A program made the translations under genes and the position numbers. The notes beneath the pieces were generated by a model. It ran no database searches, had not been told where the DNA came from, and saw only the letters and a list, made by a program, of their open reading frames with translations. A DNA stretch of 33,314 bases from Geobacter argillaceus. Lineage in GTDB: Bacteria; Desulfobacterota; Desulfuromonadia; Geobacterales; DSM-12255. Below are positions 15,200-23,616 of this stretch, piece after piece; the stretch's first letter is position 1, and the number at the start of each line of letters is the position of its first letter. The stretch is from contig NZ_VLLN01000036.1 of assembly GCF_007830735.1 (NCBI RefSeq), positions 1 to 33,314 on the forward strand, written 5' to 3'.

Positions 15200-16717
15200 T
15201 TAGTGGTAGTACTGCGTTCCCCTGACGTTTTCGTGGGTGACGAGCGGCAAGGCCGGTGGGGTGATAAGTGGCCTTTTATCCAGATCATTCTCAAGGGTCG
15301 CCTTGATGCTTCTGTAGCTGATTCCCTTGATTGATATCGCACGACGGCAGGCGGCTTCCAGTCTGTCATCCCCGTAGCGCTTGGCCAGGGAGATGATTCC
15401 CCTGCAAGAACGGAAATTCTGCTCGGGATGGGTTCTCCTGCCGAGGATGACGGTTATCACCCCGGCGCAAGACTCTCCGATCCGGCCCGCCCATTGTGTC
15501 AGGCGTTCGGGGGTCCATTCGGCGTACTCCTGGTGCGACCTGGGCATGTGCTCAGGGAGGGTCGTGTGCAATCCTTTCAGCATCGATCTGGCGTGGGAAG
15601 CGACCCGCTTGCCGCTGTGGAAGCATTCGACCGTGGTTTCTGTGTAGCGCGCCCACAACGGTTCGCCGCGCAGACGATGCGGAGCGCTGTAGAAATGCTT
15701 GTCGATCTCGAAGTGGTAGTCGATTCCGAGCAGCACCTTTTTCCATTCGGCGTATTGGTAGGGGGATTGGGGCAGAGGCAGGAGCGCTGGGCGCTCCAGT
15801 TCTTCGAAGCGGCTTCTGCGGCATCCGGGCAGTTTCCTGAAGGGGCGATTGTTGAGCAGTTCCAGTCGCTCGGCGATGGCGGCGTTCGCTTCGGCAAGCG
15901 AGAAGAAGGTCCTTTTTCTCAGTGCCGCCAGGATGAAGCGCTGTACGATCTGAACCCCGACTTCGGCTTTTGCCTTGTCCTTGGGTTTGCGGACGCGGGC
16001 GGGTACGATGGCCGTGCCGTAGTGCTCGGCCATTGCCGAATAGGTCTCGTTTATCACGGGCTCGTAGCGGCAGGCCTTGGTCACTCCTGAGAGCAAATTA
16101 TCGGGGGTGACGACCTGCGGAACACCGTTGATAAAGGCGAAGGTCCGGACATGCGAGCCGGTCCAGTCGGGAAGGGATTGGGTCCAGGTCGCTTCTGCAT
16201 AGGTGTAGTTGCTGGCGCCGAGAACCGCCACGAACACCTGGGCCTCGCGGATTTCCCCAGTCGAGACATCCACGACCGGCAAGGTTTGACCGCAGTAGTC
16301 CACGAACAGCTTCTCCCCGGCGATGTGGAGTTGACGCATGGAAATATCGAGCCCTTTGTGCCACTTGCGATACAGGTCGCAGAAGTGGGAATACTGGATG
16401 CCTTCGGCCGTTACTTCCTTGTACTCCTGCCACAGCAGCATGAGCGTCAGATTCTTGTGGGTGGTGAGTTCCTTGTGAATGGAATGCCAGTCTGGCAGGG
16501 GAACTTGACGGCAGGTCGGATGGAGAACCGGAGGGTAGAGAAGCCTTTCCAGGGCTTCGTCGTCGATATCGGGTAAGGGCCAGCAGAGGCCGGCAGCCTT
16601 AGCGCGGGCGACGGTGTCGGTGACGGTCGTCTTGCCGACACCGACACCTATGGCAATTGCTTTCCTGCTCTGGCCGCATGACCAGGCAAGGCGCAGGATC
16701 TCTCTGATTTTTCGCAT
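15200..16717 (-). CDS. istA: IS21 transposase IstA
   Basis: A protein of 505 aa from the ATG at 16717, which has GGAGAGAG seven bases upstream; the frame remains open to an ATG at 16738 with no such site. An N-terminal HTH (about 3-40, RKIREILRLAWSCGQSRKAIA) is followed by the DDE core: Asp140 in FVDYCG, Asp206 in TPDNLL and Glu252 in KAKAEVG. The C-terminal beta-barrel region (about 325-400) is intact. IstA cuts and joins the element ends and recognises the terminal repeats. The catalytic triad and full length indicate an active enzyme. Confidence 0.93.
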   Translation of the reverse strand: MRKIREILRLAWSCGQSRKAIAIGVGVGKTTVTDTVARAKAAGLCWPLPDIDDEALERLLYPPVLHPTCRQVPLPDWHSIHKELTTHKNLTLMLLWQEYKEVTAEGIQYSHFCDLYRKWHKGLDISMRQLHIAGEKLFVDYCGQTLPVVDVSTGEIREAQVFVAVLGASNYTYAEATWTQSLPDWTGSHVRTFAFINGVPQVVTPDNLLSGVTKACRYEPVINETYSAMAEHYGTAIVPARVRKPKDKAKAEVGVQIVQRFILAALRKRTFFSLAEANAAIAERLELLNNRPFRKLPGCRRSRFEELERPALLPLPQSPYQYAEWKKVLLGIDYHFEIDKHFYSAPHRLRGEPLWARYTETTVECFHSGKRVASHARSMLKGLHTTLPEHMPRSHQEYAEWTPERLTQWAGRIGESCAGVITVILGRRTHPEQNFRSCRGIISLAKRYGDDRLEAACRRAISIKGISYRSIKATLENDLDKRPLITPPALPLVTHENVRGTQYYH

Positions 16718-16808
16718 GGTAACTCTCTCCTGTGGCATTCCATCCTCCTCTAATGAACTGAGGGGAGAAAATACCGTGTGAGGTTACCTCGCGACTACAT
16801 CAAAACCC

Positions 16809-16909
16809 CGGTCGGCTTGCACCGGAATCGCGGTCGGCTTGCCAGCGGAATGCCGGTCGGCATCGCTCCGGAATCGCGGTCGGCATCAGAGCGGAATGAC
16901 GGTCGGCAT
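16809..16909. repeat. Right-end transposase-binding repeats of the IS21 element
   Basis: CGGTCGGC occurs five times at starts 16809, 16831, 16854, 16877 and 16900, a 22-23 base period. Copies are followed by TT or AT and separated by a second conserved block, CGGAAT. These are the same sites as at the left end in inverse orientation. Confidence 0.85.
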
Positions 16910-17039
16910 GGACCGGAATCCGCATGAATTAAAGATTCCAGTATCACAGCATTCATTTGGGCTGATTCCGCATAGGCGGTTCAGCCCTTTTTCTTTCCAG
17001 GCTGGCCAGCCAATCAAACCACCGGAAAGGAGAAACATC

Positions 17040-17921
17040 ATGGGAGCAAATGTCTACGAAATCGTCAACAGCCGGATCATCGACCTTCTGGAGCGAGGAA
17101 CTATCCCGTGGCGCAAGCCGTGGGCAACGTCACAAGGAATGCCGAGAAACTTGGCAAGCATGAAAGAGTATCGGGGTATTAACGTCTTCTTGTTGGCGTG
17201 CCAGCAGTACAGTTCACCCTATTGGTTGACCTACAAGCAGGCGGAAGAACGTGGCGGGCATATCCGCAAAGGCGAAAAGTCCACCATGGTCGTTTTCTGG
17301 AAGTTGCTGGACAGAAGCAACAGTGCAGCAGATGAGAATAGCACCGAAGATTCGGGCGTATCTGGCAGAGTACCTTTACTCCGGTACTACAACGTATTCA
17401 ATTTTGAGCAGTGCGAAAACATAGCCTCGCCGTCATCCGAGACACCTACCTACCAGTTCACCCAAATCGAGAGATCAGAGCAAATTATCAAGAACATGAC
17501 CAACCGCCCGGAAATATCCTATGGCGGCAATCGGGCCAGTTATACACCAGTGAGTGACAAAATCAGAATGCCGTATGAGGACCGGTTCGAGAAAAGCGAA
17601 GAGTTCTATTCGGTACTGTTTCATGAACTGGGGCACTCAACAGGCCACCAATCACGGTTAGGCAGGAAGGAAGTTGTCGAACGTCATGAGTTCGGCTCAG
17701 AGGAATACTCGGCAGAAGAATTGTGTGCAGAATTCTGTTCGTCATTTCTCTGCGGGGTGGCTGGTATCAGTAACCAGACCATCGAACTTGCGGCATCTTA
17801 CATTGACGGTTGGCTGAATGTGCTCAAGAAGGACAAGAAGATGCTGGTGGTGGCTGCTGCCAGGGCACAGGCTGCGGCTGATTATATCTTGGGGCGTAAA
17901 CATGGAGAGGAGGAATTATGA
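17040..17921 (+). CDS. ardC: ArdC-type antirestriction protein with zincin domain
   Basis: A protein of 293 aa from the ATG at 17040, preceded by AAAGGAG. Residues 1-125 are the ArdC N-terminal single-stranded DNA-binding domain: VYEIVNSRIIDLLERGTIPWRKPW, YRGINVFLL, YWLTYKQAEERGGHIRKGEKSTMVVFWK. Residues about 145-285 are the M78-like metallopeptidase: HELGHSTGH (195-203) with HExxH ligands His195 and His199, and Glu in EEYSAEELCAE near 226 as the third ligand. Plasmid ArdC protects incoming DNA from host restriction. In this island it fits DNA entry during transfer. An open frame reaches back to 16839 but lies inside the IS21 element and is not the native start. The stop overlaps the next ATG by four bases. 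Confidence 0.88.
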   Translation: MGANVYEIVNSRIIDLLERGTIPWRKPWATSQGMPRNLASMKEYRGINVFLLACQQYSSPYWLTYKQAEERGGHIRKGEKSTMVVFWKLLDRSNSAADENSTEDSGVSGRVPLLRYYNVFNFEQCENIASPSSETPTYQFTQIERSEQIIKNMTNRPEISYGGNRASYTPVSDKIRMPYEDRFEKSEEFYSVLFHELGHSTGHQSRLGRKEVVERHEFGSEEYSAEELCAEFCSSFLCGVAGISNQTIELAASYIDGWLNVLKKDKKMLVVAAARAQAAADYILGRKHGEEEL

Positions 17922-18265
17922 CTTCGATTACACCGACCATCAGGCTTTTCACATCACAGGAAGCCCAGGATTCAGGCATACGGATACAAGCACTCATCCT
18001 TGAGCATAACGGCAACAATTACCATCTTCACGGTGGCAGCAGGGATACCATTCATGCCTTCACGGAGGGGGTTTGCATCTATGTGCTCACAATCAACAAC
18101 TCTGTCGGCTACATGGGGTTGAGCACGTACATGTCCTCTGAACCAGATCCGATAAATTCGGTATTCCTTCATTCTGTAGGGGAAATACGAGAGACGCTGG
18201 GAGCCAATTGGGAGCGCATGAGCCCCAGAACGATAATCACAAAACTAGTCAACTATCTGATCTAA
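17918..18265 (+). CDS. Hypothetical protein, 115 aa
   Basis: I do not recognise this protein. It is predicted alpha/beta, with strands IRIQALILEHN, GVCIYVLTIN and a C-terminal helix (SPRTIITKLVNYLI). No signal or membrane segment and no cysteine motif. GGAGAGGAGG lies directly upstream, and its ATG overlaps the ardC stop (ATGA), so it is translationally coupled to ardC. Its position suggests an accessory to the ArdC/DUF2786 part of the island. Confidence 0.65.
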   Translation: MTSITPTIRLFTSQEAQDSGIRIQALILEHNGNNYHLHGGSRDTIHAFTEGVCIYVLTINNSVGYMGLSTYMSSEPDPINSVFLHSVGEIRETLGANWERMSPRTIITKLVNYLI

Positions 18266-18279
18266 TAGGAGATATCACC

Positions 18280-18438
18280 ATGTACTCACCCAAAATAAAT
18301 GAACAGCATATTCCGGTCCTCTATCACCTCGGAAAACGCGTGAAGAAGCCAATGACTCGTCTCGTGAACGAAGCAATCAGCCAGTATCTGGAGCGCGAGG
18401 CGAGCAACACTGTGAGTGAATCTGGAACAAAAAGGTAA
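18280..18438 (+). CDS. Small ribbon-helix-helix-like protein, 52 aa
   Basis: The ATG at 18280 follows AGGAGA at the right distance; an earlier in-frame start at 18208 lies within the preceding gene and is less likely. The sequence IPVLYHLGKRVKKPMTRLVNEAISQYLERE has a short strand-like part followed by two helices with the KxMTxLVNEAI pattern of CopG/MetJ-like repressors. Such proteins act as dimers at operators. It may control the ardC or DUF2786 genes. Confidence 0.6.
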   Translation: MYSPKINEQHIPVLYHLGKRVKKPMTRLVNEAISQYLEREASNTVSESGTKR

Positions 18439-18500
18439 TCATTCACTATGGCGCACGGTTTTGGCCGTGCTACTATCACAACGCTTAAAGGAGCATTACC

Positions 18501-19199
18501 ATGGGAAAGACACCGATCATCGAGAAAATCCGAAAACTGCTGGCACTTGCCAATTCAAGCAATGAACACGAAGCTACTCTTGCCGCGTCACATGCTCAAC
18601 GCCTTTTGTCGGAGCATAACCTGGCAATGGCCGATATCGAACCGGATAACAAACCGCAATCGGCAGACAAGGTGGAAACAACCGTATCCAAAACTTTGTC
18701 CAAATGGGTACGTCACCTGTCAGCAGGTGTATGTACGGCATTCGATTGTCAGGCCATTCATCATCCCGCCCTTGGAAAGATGAGTTTCATAGGAGTTGGC
18801 GCAGATGTTCAGATCGCTGCATATACCTTCGCCTATCTGGACAAGACGGTCAGGAAATTGTGTAGCAGTTACATGAAACACCATGTCAACGATAGCGTTC
18901 CCAATCGCCACCGTGAACTGATGAGGCAGTCCTACTATCTGGGAGCTGTATCCACCATAACGGGACGCTTGCGCGAGCAGAAAGTTCAGACACCCATCAC
19001 ACCCGGCGCTCTTGTTCCCATCAAGGAAGGTCTCATCAAAAAGGCCATGTCCGAAATGGGGCCGACCAGAACCGTCAGGAGCAGACGGAGCTACATCAAT
19101 TCACATGCTTACTCAAAAGGCCAGCAGGACGGTCAGCAGGTAGGTATTCACAAAGGTGTCACCGGCAGTTCTCCCGCACAGACGACGATACCCAGATAA
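18501..19199 (+). CDS. DUF2786-domain protein
   Basis: A protein of 232 aa. The N-terminal 45 residues (IIEKIRKLLALANSSNEHEATLAASHAQRLLSEHNLAMADI; key elements KIRKLLALA, NEHEA, A-AQ-LL-EHNL) are the DUF2786 domain. The next 150 residues are the helical region common to its partners, and a Gly/Gln-rich tail follows (SKGQQDGQQVGIHKG). AAAGGAG precedes the ATG. The family is common in phages and integrated islands, near replication or antirestriction genes; no biochemical activity is established. A short DNA-binding role is plausible. Confidence 0.8.
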   Translation: MGKTPIIEKIRKLLALANSSNEHEATLAASHAQRLLSEHNLAMADIEPDNKPQSADKVETTVSKTLSKWVRHLSAGVCTAFDCQAIHHPALGKMSFIGVGADVQIAAYTFAYLDKTVRKLCSSYMKHHVNDSVPNRHRELMRQSYYLGAVSTITGRLREQKVQTPITPGALVPIKEGLIKKAMSEMGPTRTVRSRRSYINSHAYSKGQQDGQQVGIHKGVTGSSPAQTTIPR

Positions 19200-19772
19200 A
19201 ACGCAACTACTCGCTACCACTCCCACTAATCCAACAGGGGTTCATGTAGTACGAGCCGTCACGTAAGCCGGTAGGTAAGGTCGGTGACCAAATTACTCAT
19301 AGCCCACACGCCAAATAGTTAATGACGCTGCAAGTATCGAGAAACCTTGTGTCATCGGTTTTGGTGTGATGTATTGTTGGAGTATGTGGAGAGTTGTGGC
19401 AGTTGAGCGGCGATTAGGAAAAAATCGCAATCGGTATGCCAACATTATCGGTGAATAGATCGAGGCTCCGCCTCGTTCGGTCTCTCAAGATGCATTTGCC
19501 AAAGGCCGCAAATGTATCTTTCGAGATCCGAGTTGTGAAAACCGGTAGATTGTAGCTTGAGTCGTAATGGATTTTATGTGATATTGAGGACGTAGAGCAA
19601 AAAATATTATCTCAATTATTTGACGTTAAGCAGGTCATAAAAAGATTTTTGGAGGCAGTTTTAGAGGTAGTGGCTAAAATATAATTAAGGATAACTCTTT
19701 TATATTAGTATGTTATGTGTTTAGTTATAACGACTACCTCACTAGCTGAAAATGCTAGATAATTTTACCCTA
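19200..19772. other. AT-rich intergenic region with hairpins
   Basis: No credible gene. Two structures stand out: CGAGGC/GCCTCG (19461-19475, 3-base loop) and AAGATGCATTTGC/GCAAATGTATCTT (19487-19520, thirteen pairs with one G-T, 8-base loop). A third, CTAGC/GCTAG, lies at 19743-19757. The last 150 bases are very AT-rich. It could hold the integrase promoter and an attachment or excision site, but no core repeat is identified. Confidence 0.4.
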
Positions 19773-19832
19773 GTATCCTCGGTCGGTACACTTTTAGTAC
19801 ACCAGTACTAAAGTGTATCTACCTGAGGATAC
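19773..19832. repeat. 60-bp imperfect palindrome upstream of the integrase start
   Basis: Arms at 19773-19800 and 19805-19832 around an ACCA centre. GTATCCTC pairs perfectly with GAGGATAC, and TACACTTTTAGTAC pairs with GTACTAAAGTGTA apart from one unpaired base. The ribosome site (GAGG, 19825-19828) lies in the right arm, eight bases before the preferred ATG. It could be a recombinase/repressor site or an mRNA hairpin that hides the start. Confidence 0.75.
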
Positions 19833-19836
19833 GGGT

Positions 19837-20598
19837 ATGTCACGCCATCATTTATCATGTTCTAGCGGCTATTATTACTACAGGATAAAGATACCTGTAG
19901 ACCTAAAGCATCTCTTCCCTTCAACAATAATCAAGAAATCCCTCAAGACAACAGATGTAAAAGCGGCAAGGTGTCTGGCTGTAGGCATGGAGTATAAGGT
20001 ACAACAGACCTTTACCATGTTGCGCACAGGTATGCTCACAGACGATTTGATTCGTGGTCTGGTAGCTGAATTGTATCCACGCATCAAGTCTGTTGAGCCT
20101 GTTGGAAAGGTGCTCTCGTCGTTAATAGTGGATTACGTCAAGGCTCATGAAGACAAGTGGACCCACAAGACCAAGACAGAGGTAATGAGCTGTCATAGGC
20201 TGATAGTGGATGTCATGGGCGATGTTGAGGTAAAGGCTATCAGTAGGCAGATGGTCATTGATTTCAAGGATACGATGGTCAGGCTTCCATCAAACCTCTA
20301 CAAGATTCATGTGGGAAAGACCATCCAAGAAGTGCTTATGATGGCTGGTATCGTTCCTATGAGCACCACATCCGTGAACAAGCACATATTAAGGCTGAGT
20401 GCTCTACTGGGCTACGCTGTCAAGGAAGGCATCATACCAGCAAACCTGGCTCAAGGAATGATGATACCCGAGAAGCGTAGGAGCGACGAAGAGAGGAAGG
20501 CATATTCTTTCGAAGACGTGCAAAGCATTGTGACGAATCTTCCACGTACCCAAGATAGAGCCGATAGATTCTGGATACCTCTTATTTTCATTATTTGA
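19837..20598 (+). pseudogene. Tyrosine integrase, N-terminal half only
   Basis: It encodes 253 aa from the ATG at 19837 (a GTG at 19813 is open but lies in the palindrome). Residues 8-60 (YYYYRIKIPVDLKHLF, IIKKSLKTTDVKAARCLA) match the DUF6538-type N-terminus of phage-type integrases. Residues about 90-215 are the SAM-like core-binding domain (DYVKAHEDKWTHKTKTEVMS, TSVNKHILRLSALLGYAVKEGII). The frame stops at FWIPLIFII, where the catalytic domain with R...HxxR...Y should begin. No catalytic part appears in any frame downstream. It is therefore inactive, and the island is probably fixed unless another integrase is supplied. It is oriented toward the bbs operon. Confidence 0.8.
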
Positions 20599-20642
20599 TA
20601 AAAGAGCCGAGGAGTAGCGGGTCAATTACGAAAATAATGAAA
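20586..20642. repeat. 11-bp inverted repeat across the integrase break point
   Basis: TTTCATTATTT (20586-20596) and AAATAATGAAA (20632-20642) are exact inverse repeats 35 bases apart. The integrase frame stops within the left arm. It may mark the end of a small insertion or the junction of a rearrangement. Confidence 0.5.
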
Positions 20643-20840
20643 CTTCGATTGCACCTTGCGTCACGCCTTCTCTTTACGCCTGCCTGTCACGTTTCCTCGC
20701 GATTGATTTCAAAATATCAATAGGTTTTGTCTCTTCTTCACCATTTTACCCACAATACGCGCATTCGTAGCGTATCCGCGCCTTAATTATTAAAATAATA
20801 TTATGTTAGGTTTTTGAATGGCTCATTCCTTATCGTAATG
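20643..20840. other. Non-coding stretch between integrase and catabolic promoter
   Basis: No gene. Base composition changes from AT-rich (20790-20815, AATTATTAAAATAATATTATG) to mixed. It holds no recognisable attachment site or tRNA. Confidence 0.4.
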
Positions 20841-20870
20841 TCCTGTTTGGTAAGTGGTTTCCTGTTTGGT
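20841..20870 (+). promoter_or_regulatory. Tandem repeat TCCTGTTTGGT, likely activator site
   Basis: TCCTGTTTGGT occurs exactly at 20841-20851 and 20860-20870, a 19-base period. It is about 55-85 bases upstream of a sigma-54-like promoter. Tandem sites upstream of -24/-12 promoters normally bind enhancer-binding proteins; the regulator is unknown. Confidence 0.5.
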
Positions 20871-20924
20871 GAGAGACGTTGGTACTTGGCGCAAATGTCG
20901 CTCTTGAAAAACCAAAACGTCGTT

Positions 20925-20940
20925 TGGCATATGCCGTGCT
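20925..20940 (+). promoter_or_regulatory. Putative sigma-54 promoter of the bbs operon
   Basis: TGGCATATGCCGTGCT has the invariant GG (20926-20927) and GC (20938-20939) ten bases apart and keeps TGGCA and TGCT of the consensus TGGCACG-N4-TTGCW. A weaker candidate is TGGCGCAAATGTCGCT at 20887-20902. Transcription would start near 20951, about 127 bases before bbsE. No sigma-70 promoter with acceptable spacing was found. Confidence 0.45.
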
Positions 20941-21077
20941 TATGGACAGATACAGAACGATGAAGTTACAGACAACCGGGATGGGTACGTATTGGGTGTT
21001 GTGTCCATAAAGATTGACATATCCATACGATAGATAAGCTGACTGATGGCAATAATGAGATACAGGGAGAGCATTCA

Positions 21078-22316
21078 GTGAAAGAATCTGAGCCATTATC
21101 GTATTTACGCATATTGGACTTCACCGGAGAGCTTGGGCCTTATGCGGCAAAACTGTATGCAGGTCTCGGCGCCGATGTCATTCACCTTGAACCGATGTCT
21201 GGTGATCCATTACGATCAATCAGGCCTTTCTATAACAATGTGGCTGGTAAAGAAAGAAGTTTGCAATTTATTTATTATAACGCCGGTAAACGTGGAATGG
21301 TTCTGGATATTGAAAGTGAAAGAGGGAAGGAAGTATTTGTCAAGCTGTGTAAGGATGCGGATATTCTGTTTGAAAGCTTTACCCCTGGCTATCTCGATGG
21401 ACTGGGTCTTTCCTTTGATGTCTTGAGTGCGGTAAATCCCAAATTGGTACAAACCTCCATTACGCCGTTCGGTCACTTCGGACCGTACAGCGCGTATCCG
21501 GGATCAGACCTGACCTGCTCTGCGCTTGGAGGTTTTTTGTATCTGGCAGGCGTCGATAACGACAAGCCGGTACGGCCCTGTGACAATCAGGCCTACAGAA
21601 TGGCTGAAGTATATGCTGCTGTCGGGAGTTCGATTGCCGCACTGTTTGCCCAGAGAACCGGCATCGGCCAGTTTGTCGATGTCTCCTGCATGGAGGCGGT
21701 TGGCATGGCCCTGGAGACTGCTGCCCAATGCTGGGATCTCGAAGGTACGCTGAGACGAGGGCGAGGTCGGGAGGCAGGCTCGGCCACGATTCATCCCTGT
21801 AAGGATGGTTTTGTGGCCATTGTCGCCATCATGGGCAGGAACAAGGTCATGTGGGAGCCGTTCATCGAATGGATGAAGGCGGAAGGTGTGGAAGAGTGGG
21901 AGGCCTTTGACAACGACAACTGGATCAACGCGGCCTACCGGGAATCCAAGGAGGGATACGACCTGTTCTGCCGCATATTCGAACGGTTCAGCATGAAGCA
22001 CACCAAGCAGTATCTCTATGATGCCGGGCAGGCCCATCGGGTCGCCATCAGTCCGGTGAGCAACGGCAAAGACCTCCTGGAGAACCCCCAGCTGAACTAT
22101 CACGACTTCTGGAGGCGGCTGTATCACGAGCCCGTCGGGGGCGAAGTGGTCTGTCCCGGTGCCCCCTACGAGTTCGGGAGTCTTGAATGGCGCCTGGGGG
22201 ATTCAGCCCCCACCTTTGGCCAGCACACGGCCGAACTGCTTGGCGAATGCGGCTTCAGCGGCCATGAAATCGATGCGCTTGACAAGGAGGGGGTCGTTTA
22301 TGTTGCCAAATCTTAG
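21078..22316 (+). CDS. bbsE: Benzylsuccinate CoA-transferase subunit BbsE
   Basis: A protein of 412 aa, class III CoA-transferase (CaiB/BaiF). With BbsF it transfers CoA from succinyl-CoA to (R)-benzylsuccinate, the first step after benzylsuccinate synthase. Family marks: [30 protein letters not shown] (10-39), [36 protein letters not shown] and GIGQFVDVS (195-203). At the position of the catalytic Asp of the family (Asp169 in CaiB and formyl-CoA transferase) it has no Asp: around Tyr173 the sequence is [11 protein letters not shown]. This suggests it is the non-catalytic subunit. It begins with GTG and GGGAGA seven bases before. It overlaps bbsF by 17 bases. Confidence 0.85.
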   Translation: MKESEPLSYLRILDFTGELGPYAAKLYAGLGADVIHLEPMSGDPLRSIRPFYNNVAGKERSLQFIYYNAGKRGMVLDIESERGKEVFVKLCKDADILFESFTPGYLDGLGLSFDVLSAVNPKLVQTSITPFGHFGPYSAYPGSDLTCSALGGFLYLAGVDNDKPVRPCDNQAYRMAEVYAAVGSSIAALFAQRTGIGQFVDVSCMEAVGMALETAAQCWDLEGTLRRGRGREAGSATIHPCKDGFVAIVAIMGRNKVMWEPFIEWMKAEGVEEWEAFDNDNWINAAYRESKEGYDLFCRIFERFSMKHTKQYLYDAGQAHRVAISPVSNGKDLLENPQLNYHDFWRRLYHEPVGGEVVCPGAPYEFGSLEWRLGDSAPTFGQHTAELLGECGFSGHEIDALDKEGVVYVAKS

Positions 22317-23529
22317 AAAAGCCCTCGAAGGGATTGTGGTGTGCGACTTTTCCTGGGTAGGGGCGGGTCCGATCGCCACGAACGTTCTCGGCCAGTGCGG
22401 TGCCGAGGTCATCAAGATAGAGAGCAGGAACCGGCCGGATCTCCTGAGAACAGGTGGCCCCTTCAAAGACGGGATCAACGAGGGGTTGGAGCGAAGCGGC
22501 TATTTTGCCAACCGTAATCCCAACAAGAAAGGGATTGCGCTGGACATGAGCCATCCCAAGGCCCGGGCCGTCGCCGTTCGCCTGATCAGGAAGAGCGACA
22601 TCGTCATCAACAACTTCCGCGTGGGACAGATGGAGAAGTGGGGTCTCGGCTGGGAGGATGTCCGGAAGATCAACCCGCGGATCATCTACGTCACCATGAG
22701 CCTGCAGGGGGAAACCGGACCGCAGAAGAGCTACATGGGGTTCGGGGTCAACCTGAACGCACTGTGCGGGTTGACAGACCGGGCCTGCTTCCCGGGCGAA
22801 CGCCCTTTCGGAACCGGCACGAACTATACCGACCATGTCATGGCCCCCAGCCACACGCTCTTTGGCATCATGGCCGCCCTGCTCGACCGGGAGAAGACCG
22901 GGAAAGGGCAGACCGTAGCCATCTCCCAGCTGACATCCGCCATCAGCATGGCCCCAACGAGTGCCATGGCCTACGCGGCCAATGGGGACATGCTGGGGCC
23001 GGCGGGGTTCGGCGATCCCGATGCGGCGCCCCACGGCCTGTTCACTGCCCTCGGTTACCGGAGATGGGTCGCCATTGCCGTGTTCAGTGAGGACGAATGG
23101 CGGGCGCTCAAGAAGGTGATGGGCAACCCCGCCTGGGCCGCGGACGAGAAGTTCGGCTCGCTGCAGAGCCGCAAAGAAAACGAGCAGGAACTGAACGACC
23201 ATATCGAGGCATGGACAACGGGACTGCACGCGGACTGGATCATGAACGAGCTGCTCAGAAACGGGGTCAGGGCCGGGGTGGTCAACGACGCGCGGGGGGC
23301 CATCGAGGACGAGCACTTAAGGACGCGGGAGTTCTGGTCATACCTGGATCATCCGGTCATGGGAAACACCTTGTACAACCGGGCGCCTATCCGCTTTTCC
23401 AAGACCCCGCTGCGGATGGAAACGGCCGCCCCGTTACTGGGTCAGCATACCAGGGATGTGCTGAAGGGGATGCTCGACTATACGGACGAAGAGATCGCGA
23501 CGCTCAGCGAGGAAAAGGTGCTCGTATAG
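22300..23529 (+). CDS. bbsF: Benzylsuccinate CoA-transferase subunit BbsF
   Basis: A protein of 409 aa from the ATG at 22300, which has AAGGAGG upstream; longer frames to 22159 lie inside bbsE. A class III CoA-transferase with [33 protein letters not shown] (9-41), [11 protein letters not shown] (73-83) and GKGQTVAIS (201-209). Asp178 in [22 protein letters not shown] aligns, with one residue of slack, with the catalytic Asp169 of formyl-CoA transferase and CaiB, so this subunit should carry the enzyme-bound anhydride/thioester chemistry. Together with BbsE it forms the (R)-benzylsuccinyl-CoA generating enzyme. From here on the GC content is high, as in the rest of the operon. Confidence 0.88.
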   Translation: MLPNLRKALEGIVVCDFSWVGAGPIATNVLGQCGAEVIKIESRNRPDLLRTGGPFKDGINEGLERSGYFANRNPNKKGIALDMSHPKARAVAVRLIRKSDIVINNFRVGQMEKWGLGWEDVRKINPRIIYVTMSLQGETGPQKSYMGFGVNLNALCGLTDRACFPGERPFGTGTNYTDHVMAPSHTLFGIMAALLDREKTGKGQTVAISQLTSAISMAPTSAMAYAANGDMLGPAGFGDPDAAPHGLFTALGYRRWVAIAVFSEDEWRALKKVMGNPAWAADEKFGSLQSRKENEQELNDHIEAWTTGLHADWIMNELLRNGVRAGVVNDARGAIEDEHLRTREFWSYLDHPVMGNTLYNRAPIRFSKTPLRMETAAPLLGQHTRDVLKGMLDYTDEEIATLSEEKVLV

Positions 23530-23547
23530 CGGCCTTCAACCTCAATC

Positions 23548-23591
23548 CGTGACGGCTGGCGCGTCGACGGAGCGGCGCGGCAGCCGTCACG
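23548..23591. other. Hairpin between bbsF and bbsG
   Basis: CGTGACGGCTG (23548-23558) pairs perfectly with CAGCCGTCACG (23581-23591); a further CGCG/CGCG pair is inside. No T-run follows, so it is not a terminator. It may protect or process the polycistronic mRNA. Confidence 0.6.
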
Positions 23592-23616
23592 AATACTAAA
23601 CCACCAGGAGAAGACC

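Larger units (their letters stand above)
14301..16924. mobile_element. Complete IS21-family insertion sequence, 2624 bp
   Basis: The ends are TGCGGATTCC at 14301-14310 and GGAATCCGCA at 16915-16924 (perfect 10-bp inverted repeat; the next block ATGCCGACCG also repeats in inverse). TGAAT flanks both sides (14296-14300 and 16925-16929), a 5-bp target duplication within the 4-8 bp range of IS21 elements. Inside are istB and istA on the minus strand and the multiple terminal repeats typical of the family. Perfect ends, intact genes and an unchanged duplication indicate a recent insertion. Confidence 0.9.

Noticed and set aside
16839-17039. Upstream extension of the ArdC reading frame
   Set aside because: The first 86 bases of the extension are the end of the IS21 element; AAAGGAG and the family start support 17040.
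18448-18783. Open frame overlapping the DUF2786 gene
   Set aside because: Out-of-frame shadow; the DUF2786 frame has the ribosome site and domain.
21014-21036. TTGACA as -35 box of a sigma-70 promoter before bbsE
   Set aside because: No acceptable -10 hexamer at 16-18 base spacing; TAGATA is only 11 bases away.
21696-21760. Glu206 of BbsE (SCMEA) as the catalytic acid of the CoA-transferase
   Set aside because: A first alignment used the wrong segment. The class III catalytic Asp lies about 28 residues before the VDVS strand, so this Glu is not at that position.
22255-23316. Antisense open frame opposite bbsF
   Set aside because: Mirror of a high-GC coding frame, no family features.
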